Shown one piece after another: positions 40,579 to 50,565 of a stretch of DNA of 64,000 nt (positions are counted from its first letter, which is position 1; every line of letters starts with the position of its first letter). This DNA is from Paracoccus sp. MKU1 (GTDB taxonomy: Bacteria; Pseudomonadota; Alphaproteobacteria; Rhodobacterales; Rhodobacteraceae): the NCBI RefSeq assembly GCF_001447385.1, contig NZ_LLWQ01000154.1, positions 62,001 to 126,000 of the forward strand, in the 5' to 3' direction. The notes under the pieces are model-generated. The model made no database searches, was not told where the DNA came from, and saw nothing but the letters and a program-made list of their open reading frames with translations. The position numbers and the translations under genes are program-made.

Positions 40579-42290
40579 ATCGCAATATCCTGCGCAGCGG
40601 CCTGGTGGCCGCGCTTGTGGCCGCGCCCGGCGGCGCCATGGCCGCCGACGTGATCCAGGGCGCCGAGAAACAGGCGACGAACTGGACCGCCATCGTCATG
40701 TTCGCGGCTTTCGTGCTGGCGACGCTCTACATCACCAAATGGGCGGCGTCGCGGACCAAGTCGGCGGCGGATTTCTATACCGCCGGCGGCGGCATCACCG
40801 GCTTCCAGAACGGCCTCGCCATCGCCGGGGACTACATGTCCGCCGCCTCGTTCCTGGGGATCTCGGCCGCGGTGATGATCTCGGGCTATGACGGGCTGAT
40901 CTATTCGATCGGCTTCCTGGTCGGCTGGCCGATCCTGACCTTCCTGATGGCCGAGCGGCTGCGCAACCTGGGCCGCTTCACCTTTGCCGACGTGGCGGCC
41001 TTCCGCTTTGCCCAGACGCCGGTGCGCATCTTCGCCGCCTCGGGCACGCTGGTCGTGGTGGCCTTCTACCTGATCGCGCAGATGGTCGGCGCCGGCTCGC
41101 TGATCCAGCTGCTGTTCGGGCTGGATTACTGGATCGCGGTGGTGATCGTCGGCGCGCTGATGATGATCTATGTGCTGTTCGGCGGCATGACCGCCACCAC
41201 CTGGGTGCAGATCATCAAGGCCTGCCTGCTGCTGGGCGGCGCGACCTTCATGTCCTTCATGGTCATGTGGCATTATGGCTTCAGCCCCGAGGCGATGTTC
41301 GCCGATGCCGTGCGCGTCAAGGCCGAACTGGCCACCGCCGGCGGCAAGACCGCCGAGGAGGCTGCCGTCGCCGGTCAGTCGATCATGGGTCCGGGCACCT
41401 TCATCAAGGACCCGATCTCGGCGATCAGCTTCGGCATGGCGCTGATGTTCGGCACCGCCGGCCTGCCGCATATCCTGATGCGCTTCTTCACCGTTCCCAG
41501 CGCCAAGGAAGCGCGCAAGTCGGTGATGTGGGCGACCGGCTGGATCGGCTACTTCTATCTGCTGACCTTCATCATCGGCTTCGGCGCCATCACCTTCGTG
41601 CTGACCAATCCCGAGTTCCTCGACGGCACCGGCGCGCTGGTCGGCGGCAGCAACATGGCGGCGGTGCATCTGGCCAAGGCGGTGGGCGGCAACGTCTTCC
41701 TGGGCTTCATCTCGGCCGTGGCCTTCGCCACCATCCTGGCGGTGGTCGCCGGCCTGACGCTCTCGGGCGCCTCGGCGGTCAGCCACGACCTCTATGCGAC
41801 CGTGATCAAGAACGGCAATCCCGCGCCGGGCAGCGAGCTGCGCGTCTCGCGCATCACCACGCTGGTGCTGGGCCTGGTGGCGGTGGTGCTGGGCATCGCC
41901 TTCAAGAACCAGAACATCGCCTTCATGGTGTCGCTGGCCTTCGCGGTGGCTGCCTCGGCCAACTTCCCGGTGCTGTTCATGTCGGTGCTGTGGAAGGATT
42001 GCACGACCAAGGGCGCGGTGATCGGCGGCTTCCTGGGGCTGATCTCCTCGGTGGTGCTGACGATCCTGTCGCCCTCGGTCTGGGAGGCCACGCTGGGCAA
42101 CCCGGCCGGATCGGCGCCCTTCCCCTATACCTCGCCGGCGCTGTTCTCGATGACCCTGGCCTTCCTGGGCATCTGGCTGGTGTCCAAGATGGACAACGGC
42201 GCGCGGGCGCGCATCGACCGGGCGGGCTTCCTGTCCCAGCAGGTGCGCTCGGAAACCGGGATCGGCGCGGCAGAGGCCTCGTCGCACTGA
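40575..42290 (+). CDS. actP: Cation/acetate symporter ActP
   Basis: 571 residues from the ATG at 40575, with a signal-like N-terminus and about thirteen helices of the sodium:solute symporter family. Features: [33 protein letters not shown] near residue 56, and [28 protein letters not shown] near 380, which carries the ion-binding region. Imports acetate for Acs. A hairpin terminator follows. Confidence 0.95.
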   Translation: MNRNILRSGLVAALVAAPGGAMAADVIQGAEKQATNWTAIVMFAAFVLATLYITKWAASRTKSAADFYTAGGGITGFQNGLAIAGDYMSAASFLGISAAVMISGYDGLIYSIGFLVGWPILTFLMAERLRNLGRFTFADVAAFRFAQTPVRIFAASGTLVVVAFYLIAQMVGAGSLIQLLFGLDYWIAVVIVGALMMIYVLFGGMTATTWVQIIKACLLLGGATFMSFMVMWHYGFSPEAMFADAVRVKAELATAGGKTAEEAAVAGQSIMGPGTFIKDPISAISFGMALMFGTAGLPHILMRFFTVPSAKEARKSVMWATGWIGYFYLLTFIIGFGAITFVLTNPEFLDGTGALVGGSNMAAVHLAKAVGGNVFLGFISAVAFATILAVVAGLTLSGASAVSHDLYATVIKNGNPAPGSELRVSRITTLVLGLVAVVLGIAFKNQNIAFMVSLAFAVAASANFPVLFMSVLWKDCTTKGAVIGGFLGLISSVVLTILSPSVWEATLGNPAGSAPFPYTSPALFSMTLAFLGIWLVSKMDNGARARIDRAGFLSQQVRSETGIGAAEASSH

Positions 42291-42297
42291 AAACGCC

Positions 42298-42319
42298 GGC
42301 CCGCCCCCTGGGGCGGGCC
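42298..42319 (+). terminator. Hairpin after actP
   Basis: GGCCCGCCCC-CT-GGGGCGGGCC, a perfect 10-bp inverted repeat eight bases after the actP stop. No T tract. Confidence 0.65.
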
Positions 42320-42380
42320 ATCGCCGTCCCGGATGGGGTCGCCTGGCCCACATCCGGTATCCGATCCTTCGGAGGGGGTG

Positions 42381-42752
42381 ATGGCCCATATCCTGATCGT
42401 CGAGGACGAGGACAATATTGCCGCCGCGCTGGAATTCCTGCTGGCACGGGCCGGCCACAGCTACAGGCGGATTGCCGGCGGCGCCGGCGCGCTGGACGAG
42501 ATCCGCGCCAACCGGCCCGACCTGGTGCTGCTCGACATCATGCTGCCCGACATCTCGGGCTATGAGATCGTCGAGGCGCTGCGCGCCGATCCGGGCCTGC
42601 GCGACGTGCGGGTGCTGCTGATGACCGCCCGCGGCTCGGTGGTCGAGCGCCGCAAGGGGCTGGCGCTTGGCGCCGACGGCTTCATCGCCAAGCCCTTCGA
42701 ACTGGCGGAACTGCGCGCCGAGATGGCGCGGCTGCTGGGCACGACCGGCTGA
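42381..42752 (+). CDS. Single-domain response regulator (CheY-like receiver)
   Basis: 123 residues, only a receiver domain. Phosphoacceptor D52 in LLDIMLPDISG, acidic pocket VEDED, T82 and K104 (FIAKPFE) complete the active site. No DNA-binding or output domain and no kinase gene beside it. GGAGGG precedes the ATG at 42381. Sits right after actP, so a link to acetate sensing is possible; the partner kinase must lie elsewhere. Confidence 0.9.
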   Translation: MAHILIVEDEDNIAAALEFLLARAGHSYRRIAGGAGALDEIRANRPDLVLLDIMLPDISGYEIVEALRADPGLRDVRVLLMTARGSVVERRKGLALGADGFIAKPFELAELRAEMARLLGTTG

Positions 42753-42895
42753 CCCCCCGGATTGCCCGTGTCGGATCGTCGCAGCAGGCCGGCATTTCCC
42801 GCGGCATTTCGGGCGAGGGTCGGGATTTTGCTTGTCCCCGGTGGGCATATCGGGATTCTCGGCATCAGGACTCGCGCCAGAACGGAAGGATAGCG

Positions 42896-43822
42896 ATGAC
42901 CGACGCCTATCAAGCCATCATCGACCGTTGCGCCGGGCTGCCGCCGCTGCGCACCGCCGTGGTCCATCCGGTGCAGCATGCCGTGTTCGAAGCGGTGGGC
43001 GACGCGGTCGCCGCCGGGCTGATCGAGCCGGTGCTGGTCGGTCCCGCCGCCCGCATCGCCGCCGCGCTGGCCGAGGCCGGCCAGGCCCCCGACGCCTATG
43101 AGATCGTCGATACCGAACACAGCCACGCCGCCGCCGCCCGCGCCGCGCAGATGGCCGCGGCCGGCCAGGTCGGCGCGATCATGAAGGGTTCGCTGCATTC
43201 CGACGAGCTGTTGGGCGCGGTGATCCACCCGCAATGCGGGCTGCGGACCGAGCGGCGGATCAGCCACGCCTTCCTGATGTTGACCGGGGATTACCCGCGC
43301 CCCTTCATCATCACCGATGCGGCGGTCAACATCGCGCCAGACCTGATGGTCAAGGCGGATATCCTGCACAATGCCATCGTGCTCTGGCGGGTGCTCTGGG
43401 GACCGGCCCGGCCCAAGGCCGCGATCCTTGCCGCGGTCGAGACGGTCAATCCCAAGATGCAGGCCACGCTGGACGCGGCGGCTTTGTGCAAGATGGCCGA
43501 TCGCGGCCAGATCGAGGACGCGGAGCTGGACGGGCCGCTGGCCTTCGACAATGCGATCAGCCCGGCGGCGGCGCGGGAAAAAGGCATCGTCTCGGCGGTG
43601 GCGGGGCAGGCAGACATCCTGCTGGTGCCCGATATCGAATCCGGCAACATGCTGGCCAAGCAGCTGATCTTCATGGGCGGCGCCGATGCGGCGGGGATCG
43701 TGCTGGGCGCGCGGGTGCCGGTCATCCTGACCAGCCGCGCCGATTCCGTGCGCGCCCGGATGCTGTCCACCGCGCTCGCCGTGCTGATGGCCGAGGCGCG
43801 CCGGCTGGGGCAGGTGAAATGA
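42896..43822 (+). CDS. pta: Phosphate acetyltransferase (short form)
   Basis: 308 residues, PTA/PTB family catalytic domain alone. Interconverts acetyl-CoA and acetyl phosphate. Motifs: AIMKGSLHSDELLGAV near residue 94, ISHAFLM...PFIITDAAVNIAPDL, GPLAFDNAISPAAAREKGI. Could also act on other acyl groups (phosphate butyryltransferase is a close relative); ackA next door with a four-base overlap favours acetate. AGGA lies upstream of the ATG. Confidence 0.9.
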   Translation: MTDAYQAIIDRCAGLPPLRTAVVHPVQHAVFEAVGDAVAAGLIEPVLVGPAARIAAALAEAGQAPDAYEIVDTEHSHAAAARAAQMAAAGQVGAIMKGSLHSDELLGAVIHPQCGLRTERRISHAFLMLTGDYPRPFIITDAAVNIAPDLMVKADILHNAIVLWRVLWGPARPKAAILAAVETVNPKMQATLDAAALCKMADRGQIEDAELDGPLAFDNAISPAAAREKGIVSAVAGQADILLVPDIESGNMLAKQLIFMGGADAAGIVLGARVPVILTSRADSVRARMLSTALAVLMAEARRLGQVK

Positions 43823-44922
43823 TCGCGGCGATCCTGACGCTGAATGCCGGCTCGTCCAGCCTGAAATTCCGGGTCTTCGCGCGCGAAAGCCTGGCGCTGC
43901 TGGCCCGCGGCGCGGTCAGCCGCATCGGCGCGGATGCCGAACTGGTGGCCAGGCTGGCCGACGGGCCCGAGATCCGCAGCCTCGTCGTTGGCGGCGACCA
44001 TGCCGCCGCCATGCAGGCGGTGCTGGATTTCGTCGATGCCCATGACGAGGGCTGGCGGATCGAGGCGGTGGCGCATCGCATCGTGCATGGCGGCACCCGC
44101 TACACCCGCTCGACCCCGGTGACGCCGAAGGTGCTGGACGACCTGCGGGAATTGATCCCGCTGGCGCCGCTGCACCAGCCGCATGGCCTGGCCGCCATCG
44201 CCGCCGCCCGCCGGCTGGTGGGCGAGGCTGTGCCGAACCTGGCCTGCTTCGACACCGCCTTCCATGCCGGGCGCGATCCGCTGTTCACCCATTTCGCCCT
44301 GCCCGAGCCGCTGTTCGAGCAGGGTGTGCGCCGCTATGGCTTTCACGGCCTGTCCTATCAATGGCTGGCGCAGGTTCTGGCGCGCGATCATCCCGAGCTG
44401 CATCGCGGCCGGGTCGTCGCCGCGCATCTGGGCAATGGCGCCAGCCTTTGCGCGATGCGTCAGGGGCGCAGCGTCGATACCACCATGGGCATGACCGCGG
44501 TGGACGGCATTCCCATGGGTACGCGCTCGGGCGCGGTCGATCCGGGCGCCATCCTGCTGATGCAGCGCAGCTTCGGCATGGCGCCCGAGGAGATCGAGGA
44601 TCTGATCTATAACCGGTCGGGCCTTCTGGGCATGTCGGGCCGCTCGAACGATGTCGCGGCGCTGCTGACGGACGGCTCGGCGCAGTCGCGTTTCGCGCTG
44701 GATTACTTCGCGCTGAAATGCGCGCAGGCGGCGGCCGCCATGGCGGTCTCGCTGGGCGGCATCGACGCGATGGTCTTCACCGGCGGAATCGGCGAGAACG
44801 CCGCCCCGATGCGCGAGGCGATCCTGCGCCGCATGGCGCCCTTGGGCGATTTCGTCCCCCTGGTCATCCCCGCCAACGAAGAGCGGATGATGGCGATGGA
44901 GGCCGCCGCGCTGCTGGCCTAG
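43819..44922 (+). CDS. ackA: Acetate kinase
   Basis: 367 residues, a little shorter than enterobacterial AckA. N-terminal LNAGSSSLKF, RIVHGG, LACFDTAFH, VAAHLGNGASLCA and VFTGGIGENA mark the ASKHA acetate/butyrate kinase family. Start overlaps the pta stop (ATGA). Its TAG stop shares the tetramer CTAG with the TAG of phaC on the opposite strand. Confidence 0.95.
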   Translation: MIAAILTLNAGSSSLKFRVFARESLALLARGAVSRIGADAELVARLADGPEIRSLVVGGDHAAAMQAVLDFVDAHDEGWRIEAVAHRIVHGGTRYTRSTPVTPKVLDDLRELIPLAPLHQPHGLAAIAAARRLVGEAVPNLACFDTAFHAGRDPLFTHFALPEPLFEQGVRRYGFHGLSYQWLAQVLARDHPELHRGRVVAAHLGNGASLCAMRQGRSVDTTMGMTAVDGIPMGTRSGAVDPGAILLMQRSFGMAPEEIEDLIYNRSGLLGMSGRSNDVAALLTDGSAQSRFALDYFALKCAQAAAAMAVSLGGIDAMVFTGGIGENAAPMREAILRRMAPLGDFVPLVIPANEERMMAMEAAALLA

Positions 44923-46688
44923 CGTTGCCGAACATAGCTGCCCGGCGCGTCCTCCAGCACGGGATAGCCCGCCGCCGCAGCGCCCATTCCCGGCGGCGCC
45001 ACCCGGCCGGCGGCGGAAAGGCGGGCCAGCCAGTCGCTCCAGGCCGGCCACCAGGAGCCCTCGCGCCAGGCGGCGGTGCGCAGCCAATCCTCGGGGGGCA
45101 GGCAGGTGTCGTCGGGATCCCGGGTGGCGATGCGGTAATGGCTGCCCGGCTGGGCGGGATCGAAGATGATGCCCGCCAGATGATCCTTGTCCGCCAGCAC
45201 AAAGGTCAGTTCGGCATCGCTGAGACAGTGCAGCCGATAGACCGATCGCCAGGGCGCGACGTAATCCTCCTCGGTGCCGACGGCAAAGATCGGCGCGCGG
45301 ATGCTGCGCAGCGCCACGATCCGGCCATCCGCCAGCATCCGGTCGCCGGCCAGCGCATTCTCCAGATAGAGCCGGCGCAGATATTCGCCCTGCATGCGAT
45401 AGGGCATGCGCGTCGAATCGCTGCTCCAGGCCAGGATGTCGGTCATCGGCTCGCGCTCGCCCATCAGATAGGCGCGCACCAGGCGCGGCCAGACCAGGTC
45501 GTTCGCGCGCACGAAACGGAACGCGCCCAGCATCTGCTCGGCCGTCAGGTAGCCGCGCTGCCGCATCACGCCTTCCAGGCTGTTGAGCTGGTCATGGTCG
45601 ATGAACAGCGCCAGATCCCCCGGCTCGGCGAAATCCGTTTGCGCCGCCAGCAGCGAGACGCTGGCCAGCCGCCCGTCCCCGGCCCGAGCCATGGCCGCCG
45701 CCGCGATGGCCAGCAGCGTGCCGCCCAGGCAATAGCCGGCCGCATGGATGCCACGCCCGGGCAGGATGGCCGAGATCGCCTCCACCGCCGCCATCACCCC
45801 CAGCCGGCGGTAATCGTCCAGCGTCAGGTCGCGGTCCTCGGCGGTGGGGTTGCGCCAGGACAGGCAGAAGACCGTATGCCCGGCCTGCACCAGATGCCGG
45901 ACCAGCGAGTTTTCCGGCGACAGGTCGAGGATATAGTATTTCATGATCCAGGCCGGGATCAGCAGCACCGGCTCGGCCAGCACGGTTTCGGTGGCGGGGG
46001 CGTATTGGATCAGCTCGATCAGGTGGTTGCGAAAGATCACCTTGCCGGGCGTCGCCGCGACCTCCTGGCCGACCCGGAACTGCTCGGCCCCGACCGGGGG
46101 CTGGCCGGCGGCCAGCCGCGCCATGTCCTCGAACCAGTTGCGCATGCCGGCCAGATGGTTCAGCCCGCCGGTCCGCAGGGTGCGGGCGATGATCTCGGGA
46201 TTGGTGAGGGGCAGGTTCGCCGGCGAGGCCATGTCGAGCCATTGCTGCACCATCGCTGACAAGAGATTCTCGTGATGCGGGTTGACCCCCGGCACGTCAT
46301 GCGTGGCCTCGTGCCACCATTGCCGCGCCAGCAGGAAGCCCTGGGCCCAGATGCTGAAGGGCGGGCTCTGCCAGGCCGCGGCGGCGAAGCGCCGGTCCTG
46401 CGGCGGCGGCCGGATCACCGGCGCCGCCGTCGGATCGGCGGCAAGCGTGGCGATATGGGCGAGAAGCTCGGCCGTTTCGCGCGCGGCCTTGTCGGCCAGC
46501 TCCAGCCGCTTGCCCGGCGCCGCGGCCAGATGCGCCGACCAGTCGATCAGCGCCATGCCGAGCGCCAGCGGCGAGACGCCGGTGCCGAAGCCGGCGGCGA
46601 CCGTCTCGCGCAGCCGGTCTATGGCGCCATAGGGCGCGGCATCGGCCCCGACGGGGCCGGTTTCGGGGGTGTTCACCGTTTCCTTCAT
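44919..46688 (-). CDS. phaC: PHA synthase (polyhydroxyalkanoate polymerase), class I
   Basis: 589 residues. Polymerises hydroxyacyl-CoA into storage granules. The lipase-like box GYCLGG places the catalytic cysteine at C320; the aspartate and histidine of the triad fit the WSSDSTRMP and DKDHLAGI segments. PAWIMKYYILDLSPENSLV and VFCLSWRNP are typical. No phaAB, phasin or depolymerase is adjacent. Convergent with ackA and downstream of an alcohol dehydrogenase on the same strand. Confidence 0.95.
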   Translation of the reverse strand: MKETVNTPETGPVGADAAPYGAIDRLRETVAAGFGTGVSPLALGMALIDWSAHLAAAPGKRLELADKAARETAELLAHIATLAADPTAAPVIRPPPQDRRFAAAAWQSPPFSIWAQGFLLARQWWHEATHDVPGVNPHHENLLSAMVQQWLDMASPANLPLTNPEIIARTLRTGGLNHLAGMRNWFEDMARLAAGQPPVGAEQFRVGQEVAATPGKVIFRNHLIELIQYAPATETVLAEPVLLIPAWIMKYYILDLSPENSLVRHLVQAGHTVFCLSWRNPTAEDRDLTLDDYRRLGVMAAVEAISAILPGRGIHAAGYCLGGTLLAIAAAAMARAGDGRLASVSLLAAQTDFAEPGDLALFIDHDQLNSLEGVMRQRGYLTAEQMLGAFRFVRANDLVWPRLVRAYLMGEREPMTDILAWSSDSTRMPYRMQGEYLRRLYLENALAGDRMLADGRIVALRSIRAPIFAVGTEEDYVAPWRSVYRLHCLSDAELTFVLADKDHLAGIIFDPAQPGSHYRIATRDPDDTCLPPEDWLRTAAWREGSWWPAWSDWLARLSAAGRVAPPGMGAAAAGYPVLEDAPGSYVRQR

Positions 46689-46718
46689 GGCAGCGGGTCC
46701 CGGTAAGGAAGGGGTCTG

Positions 46719-46740
46719 GCCGGGCGCCGCCGCGCCCGGC
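46719..46740 (-). terminator. Hairpin between alcohol dehydrogenase and phaC
   Basis: GCCGGGCGC / GCGCCCGGC with a CGCC loop, perfect 9-bp stem just after the dehydrogenase stop. GC-rich without T tract, so a weak terminator or processing signal at best. Confidence 0.45.
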
Positions 46741-46747
46741 GGATGGG

Positions 46748-47731
46748 TCAGGGCACCAGCACCGCCGCGCCGTCGAAACGACCGGCGCGCAGGTCGTCCA
46801 GCGCGCGATTGGCCTCGCGCAGCGGATAGGTCGTGGTTTCGGTCGCGATGCCGATTCGGGGCGCGAGGGACAGGAAGTCCAGCCCGTCCTGCCGCGTCAG
46901 GTTGGCGACCGAGGCGATCTGGCGTTCATGCCAGAGCAGCGCATAGGGAAAGGCCGGGATGTCGCTCATGTGGATGCCGGCGCAGACCACGCGGCCGCCT
47001 TTGCGCACCGCCTTCAGCGCCGCCGGCACCAGCTCGCCCACCGGGGCGAAGATGATCGCGGCATCCAGCGGCTCGGGCGGCGCCTGATCCGAGCCGCCGG
47101 CCCAGACCGCGCCCAGCTTGCGCGCAAATTCCTGCGAGCGCAGGTCGCCGGGGCGGGTGAAGGCATGGACCGCACGGCCCTGCCACGCCGCCACCTGCGC
47201 GACGATATGCGCCGCGGCGCCGAAGCCGTAAAGCCCCAGACGCGGCGCCTCGCCGGCGATCACCAGCGCGCGCCAGCCGATCAGCCCGGCGCAAAGCAGG
47301 GGCGCCAGCGCCACGTCCTCGCCCGCCTCGCCCAGGGGAAAGGCGAAACGGGCGTCGGCAATCACCGCGGTCGCATAGCCGCCGTCCCGCGTGTAGCCGG
47401 TAAAGCCCGGCGCGTCGCACAGGTTCTCGCGCCCCTCGCGGCAATAGGGGCAGGCGCCGCAGCTATGGCCCAGCCAGGGGATGCCGACCCGCTGGCCGGG
47501 GGCAAGGCCGGCGACGCCGGGGCCGAGCGCCTCGATCCGGCCGACGATCTCGTGCCCCGGGATGATCGGCAGCACCGGGTCGGGCAATTCGCCATCGACC
47601 ACATGCAGGTCGGTGCGGCAGACGCCGCAGGCCGAGACGCGGACGCGGATCTCGCCCGGTCCGGGCTCGCGGTCGGGAAGCTCGGTCCAGACCAGCGGCG
47701 CGCCGATCCTCTCCAGCAGCATGGCATGCAT
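46748..47731 (-). CDS. Zinc-dependent alcohol dehydrogenase (MDR family)
   Basis: 327 residues. Catalytic zinc region [17 protein letters not shown] and GHEIVG; structural zinc cysteines in [15 protein letters not shown]; Rossmann segment [26 protein letters not shown], in which the usual GxGxxG reads GFGAAAH, as in the AdhA-like group. Interconverts alcohols and aldehydes with NAD(P). The neighbourhood (pta, ackA, phaC) suggests redox balancing around acetyl-CoA, but the substrate is not readable. Confidence 0.9.
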   Translation of the reverse strand: MHAMLLERIGAPLVWTELPDREPGPGEIRVRVSACGVCRTDLHVVDGELPDPVLPIIPGHEIVGRIEALGPGVAGLAPGQRVGIPWLGHSCGACPYCREGRENLCDAPGFTGYTRDGGYATAVIADARFAFPLGEAGEDVALAPLLCAGLIGWRALVIAGEAPRLGLYGFGAAAHIVAQVAAWQGRAVHAFTRPGDLRSQEFARKLGAVWAGGSDQAPPEPLDAAIIFAPVGELVPAALKAVRKGGRVVCAGIHMSDIPAFPYALLWHERQIASVANLTRQDGLDFLSLAPRIGIATETTTYPLREANRALDDLRAGRFDGAAVLVP

Positions 47732-47843
47732 CCGCCCTCTCCCTTCGTGGGGTCATGTCCAATATGCGGATGGTGGACCGGGCTTGTAAATGGGCGCGGC
47801 CTTTGGTCGCGGCACCCGGCGCGCAGGGACCGGGGCCGGCCGG

Positions 47844-48617
47844 TCACGCTGCCGCGTGCGGCAGCACCCAGATGCCGCTGTCGGGCACGGCATTGACGCG
47901 CAGCCGGCAGCCATAGGCGCGAGACAGCGCCTCGTCGGTCAGCACCTCCTCGGGCCGGCCCTGGCACAGCACGCACCCGCCGCTCATCAGCACCAGCTTT
48001 TGCGCGAAAAGCGCGGTCAGGTTCAGGTCGTGCATGACCGCGACCACGCCGCCGCCGGTCCGGGCATAATCGGCGGCCAGCCGCATCACCGTCAGCTGAT
48101 GGGCGATGTCGAGGCTGCTGACCGGCTCGTCCAGCATCAGCCAGCGCGGGCCCGCATCATCGACCGGCTGCCAGACCTGCGCCAGCACGCGGGCAAGCTG
48201 CACCCGCTGCTGTTCGCCGCCCGACAGCTCCTGGTAGAGCCGGCCGGAAAAGCCCGGCAGATCGACCGCCGCCAGCGCCTTGGGAACCAGCGCATCGGCG
48301 CGCTCGCCGCGGGCCTCGACGCCGATGCGCACCACCTCGGCCACGGTGAAGGGGAATGACAGCGCGGCGGCCTGCGGCAGCACGCCCCGGCGCCGCGCCA
48401 GCTCCTCGGGCGACAGGCCGGCGATGTCGCTGCCGTTCAGAGCGATGCGGCCGCGGCAGGGCAGCTCTCCGGTCAGGCTGCGCATCAGCGTGGTCTTGCC
48501 CGAGCCGTTCGGCCCGACGAGGGCGGTGAACTCGCCCGCCCGCGCCTCGACCGAGACGCCGTGCAGGATCTCCTTGCGGCCAAGGCTGACCCGGATGTCG
48601 GTGGCGATCAGGCTCAT
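47844..48617 (-). CDS. hmuV: HmuV, haem ABC transporter ATPase
   Basis: 257 residues from the ATG at 48617. Walker A GPNGSGKTT near residue 34, signature LSGGEQQRVQLARVLAQ, Walker B RWLMLDEPVSSLD, H-loop in VMHDLNL. The insertion VWQPVDDAGP before Walker B is usual in haem ATPases. Start overlaps hmuU by four bases. Energises haem import with HmuU and HmuT. Confidence 0.94.
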   Translation of the reverse strand: MSLIATDIRVSLGRKEILHGVSVEARAGEFTALVGPNGSGKTTLMRSLTGELPCRGRIALNGSDIAGLSPEELARRRGVLPQAAALSFPFTVAEVVRIGVEARGERADALVPKALAAVDLPGFSGRLYQELSGGEQQRVQLARVLAQVWQPVDDAGPRWLMLDEPVSSLDIAHQLTVMRLAADYARTGGGVVAVMHDLNLTALFAQKLVLMSGGCVLCQGRPEEVLTDEALSRAYGCRLRVNAVPDSGIWVLPHAAA

Positions 48618-49693
48618 AGGTCCAGCACCCCCCGGTTGCGCAGCAGGATCCACAGGAAGAACGGCCCGCCCATGATGGCTGTGACGATGCCGATCGGCAG
48701 CTCGGCCGGGGCGATGACGGTGCGGCTGACCATGTCGGCCAGCAGCAGCGCGACCGCGCCCAGAAGTGCCGAGTTGACCAGCAGCCAGCGGTGATCCGGC
48801 CCGCTGGCCAGCCGCAGCAGATGCGGCACGACGATGCCGACGAAGCCGATGCCGCCCGAGACCGCCACGGCTGCGCCGGTAGCGGCTGCGACGGTCAGGA
48901 TGGCGCGGTTCTTGACCTTCTGCACCCGGATGCCGACATGGCCGGCCGCAGCCTCTCCCAGCGCCAGCGCGTTCAGCCCGCGCGCCAGCCAGGGGGCGTA
49001 GAGCAGGGCCAGCGCCATGATCGGCGCCCCGGCCAGCAGCTTGGGCCAGTTCGCCCCGGCCAGCGAGCCGAGGCCCCAGAAGGTCAGGTCGCGCAATTCC
49101 CGGTCGTTGGCGCGCAGGATCACCACGCCGGACAGCGCCCCCATGATCGCCGCCAGCGCGATGCCGGCCAGCAGCATGGTCGCGACCGAGGTGCGCCCGC
49201 GCCGCGTGGCGATGCGGTAAAGCGCCATGGTGGTCAGCCAGCCGCCGGCAAAGGCGGCGACGGGCACCAGATACCAGCCAAAGAACGCCGCGATCCCGGC
49301 TGGCAGCGTGCTGCCCAGCACGATGGCCAGGATCGCGCCCAGCGAGGCGCCGGAGCTGACGCCGACGATGCCCGGATCGGCCAGCGGGTTGCGGAACAGC
49401 CCCTGCATCACCGCGCCCGAAACCGCCAGCGAGGCGCCGACGAAGATGCCCATCAGCACGCGCGGCAGGCGGATGTCCATCAGCACCACCCGGTCCTGCA
49501 CCGCAAGCTCGCGCCCCGCCATCAGGTCCGAGACCGCCCGCGCGAGCGAGGTCCCCGAGGCGCCCCAGCCCAGCGAGATCACCGCCACCCCGGCCAGAAG
49601 TAGCGCCAGGAACAGGCCAAGGCGCCGGGCGCGATGGCTGCGGTCGCCTTCCAGCCGTTCGGGGCGAAGGTCGGGCGTCACGGCCACCATCAC
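48614..49693 (-). CDS. hmuU: HmuU, haem ABC transporter permease
   Basis: 359 residues, FecCD/BtuC-type permease with about ten helices. RLPRVLMGIFVGASLAVSGAVMQGLFRNPLADPGIVGVSSGASLGA near residue 75-120 and the coupling-helix region GIGFVGIVVPHLLR are typical. Overlaps hmuT by four bases at its start. Confidence 0.95.
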   Translation of the reverse strand: MMVAVTPDLRPERLEGDRSHRARRLGLFLALLLAGVAVISLGWGASGTSLARAVSDLMAGRELAVQDRVVLMDIRLPRVLMGIFVGASLAVSGAVMQGLFRNPLADPGIVGVSSGASLGAILAIVLGSTLPAGIAAFFGWYLVPVAAFAGGWLTTMALYRIATRRGRTSVATMLLAGIALAAIMGALSGVVILRANDRELRDLTFWGLGSLAGANWPKLLAGAPIMALALLYAPWLARGLNALALGEAAAGHVGIRVQKVKNRAILTVAAATGAAVAVSGGIGFVGIVVPHLLRLASGPDHRWLLVNSALLGAVALLLADMVSRTVIAPAELPIGIVTAIMGGPFFLWILLRNRGVLDL

Positions 49694-50565
49694 GACCCCG
49701 CATAGATCAGGTCATGCAGCTCGACCGCCGCCTCGCCGGTGCGGGGGCCGAAGCCCAAGAGCTTCAGCCCGTCCATCATCACCACCGCCCCCGCGCGTCC
49801 GGCCGGCGTCTGGGCCAGCGCCGGCATCGCCAGCACGGCCTCCTTCGCCGCCGTGTGGCTGCTGCCGCCATTCGCCTCGGCATCCACCCGCTCGTCGCCG
49901 CGCCGCATCATCAGGATGACATCGGGCGCGGCCTCGATCACCGCCTCATCGGTGACGGGCTTGTAGCCTTGGACGCCCTGCATGGCGTTCTGCGCCCCGG
50001 CCAGGCGGATGATGCCGTCCGCCGCGGTGTCCGCGCCGCCGGCCATGACCCGCCCGCCCTGCAAGGACAGCACGAACAGCACCTTTTTCGGCGTCCCCAC
50101 CGCCTGCGCCCGACCCAGGGCCGCTTGCAGGTCGGCCGCCAGCTGTTCATGCAGCGCGCGGCCCTTTTCCGGCACGCCGAGCGCCTCGGCCACCGCATCG
50201 ACCTTGTCCAGCACGCCCTCGGCGTCATAGCGTTCCGCGACGCTGACAAAGGCCACCCCGGCCGATTCAAGCACCGCGACCGCCTCGGGCGGGCCGGCGC
50301 CGTCCTCGGCGACGATCAGGTCGGGCGAGACCGACAGCACCCCTTCGGGCGACAGCGCGCGGACATAGCCGACATCGGGCAGGGCATTGGCCTCGGGCGG
50401 CCAGTTCGAGGTGGTGTCGCGGCCGATCAGCCGCGCCTCTTCGCCAAGCGCATAGACGATCTCGGTCACCGAGCCGCCCAGCGACAGCACGCGCCGGGCC
50501 TCGGGATAGCTGTCCGCGCCGGCCGTGCCGGCCAGCAGGATCAGGGCGAGGGCCAGCCGTTTCAT
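49690..50565 (-). CDS. hmuT: HmuT, periplasmic haem-binding protein
   Basis: 291 residues with a signal peptide (MKRLALALILLAGTAGA). Class III substrate-binding fold: RVLSLGGSVTEIVYALGEEARLIGRDTTSNWP near residue 25, the haem-ligand tyrosine in the AERYDAEGV region, and the conserved GYKPVTDEAVIEAAPDVILMM. Carries haem from the outer-membrane receptor to HmuUV. Overlaps hmuS by four bases. Confidence 0.94.
   Translation of the reverse strand: MKRLALALILLAGTAGADSYPEARRVLSLGGSVTEIVYALGEEARLIGRDTTSNWPPEANALPDVGYVRALSPEGVLSVSPDLIVAEDGAGPPEAVAVLESAGVAFVSVAERYDAEGVLDKVDAVAEALGVPEKGRALHEQLAADLQAALGRAQAVGTPKKVLFVLSLQGGRVMAGGADTAADGIIRLAGAQNAMQGVQGYKPVTDEAVIEAAPDVILMMRRGDERVDAEANGGSSHTAAKEAVLAMPALAQTPAGRAGAVVMMDGLKLLGFGPRTGEAAVELHDLIYAGS

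Noticed and set aside
47848..47865. Perfect inverted repeat GCTGCCGC-GT-GCGGCAGC
   Set aside because: Lies inside the last codons of hmuV (Ala-rich C-terminus) and lacks a T tract; probably codon composition.
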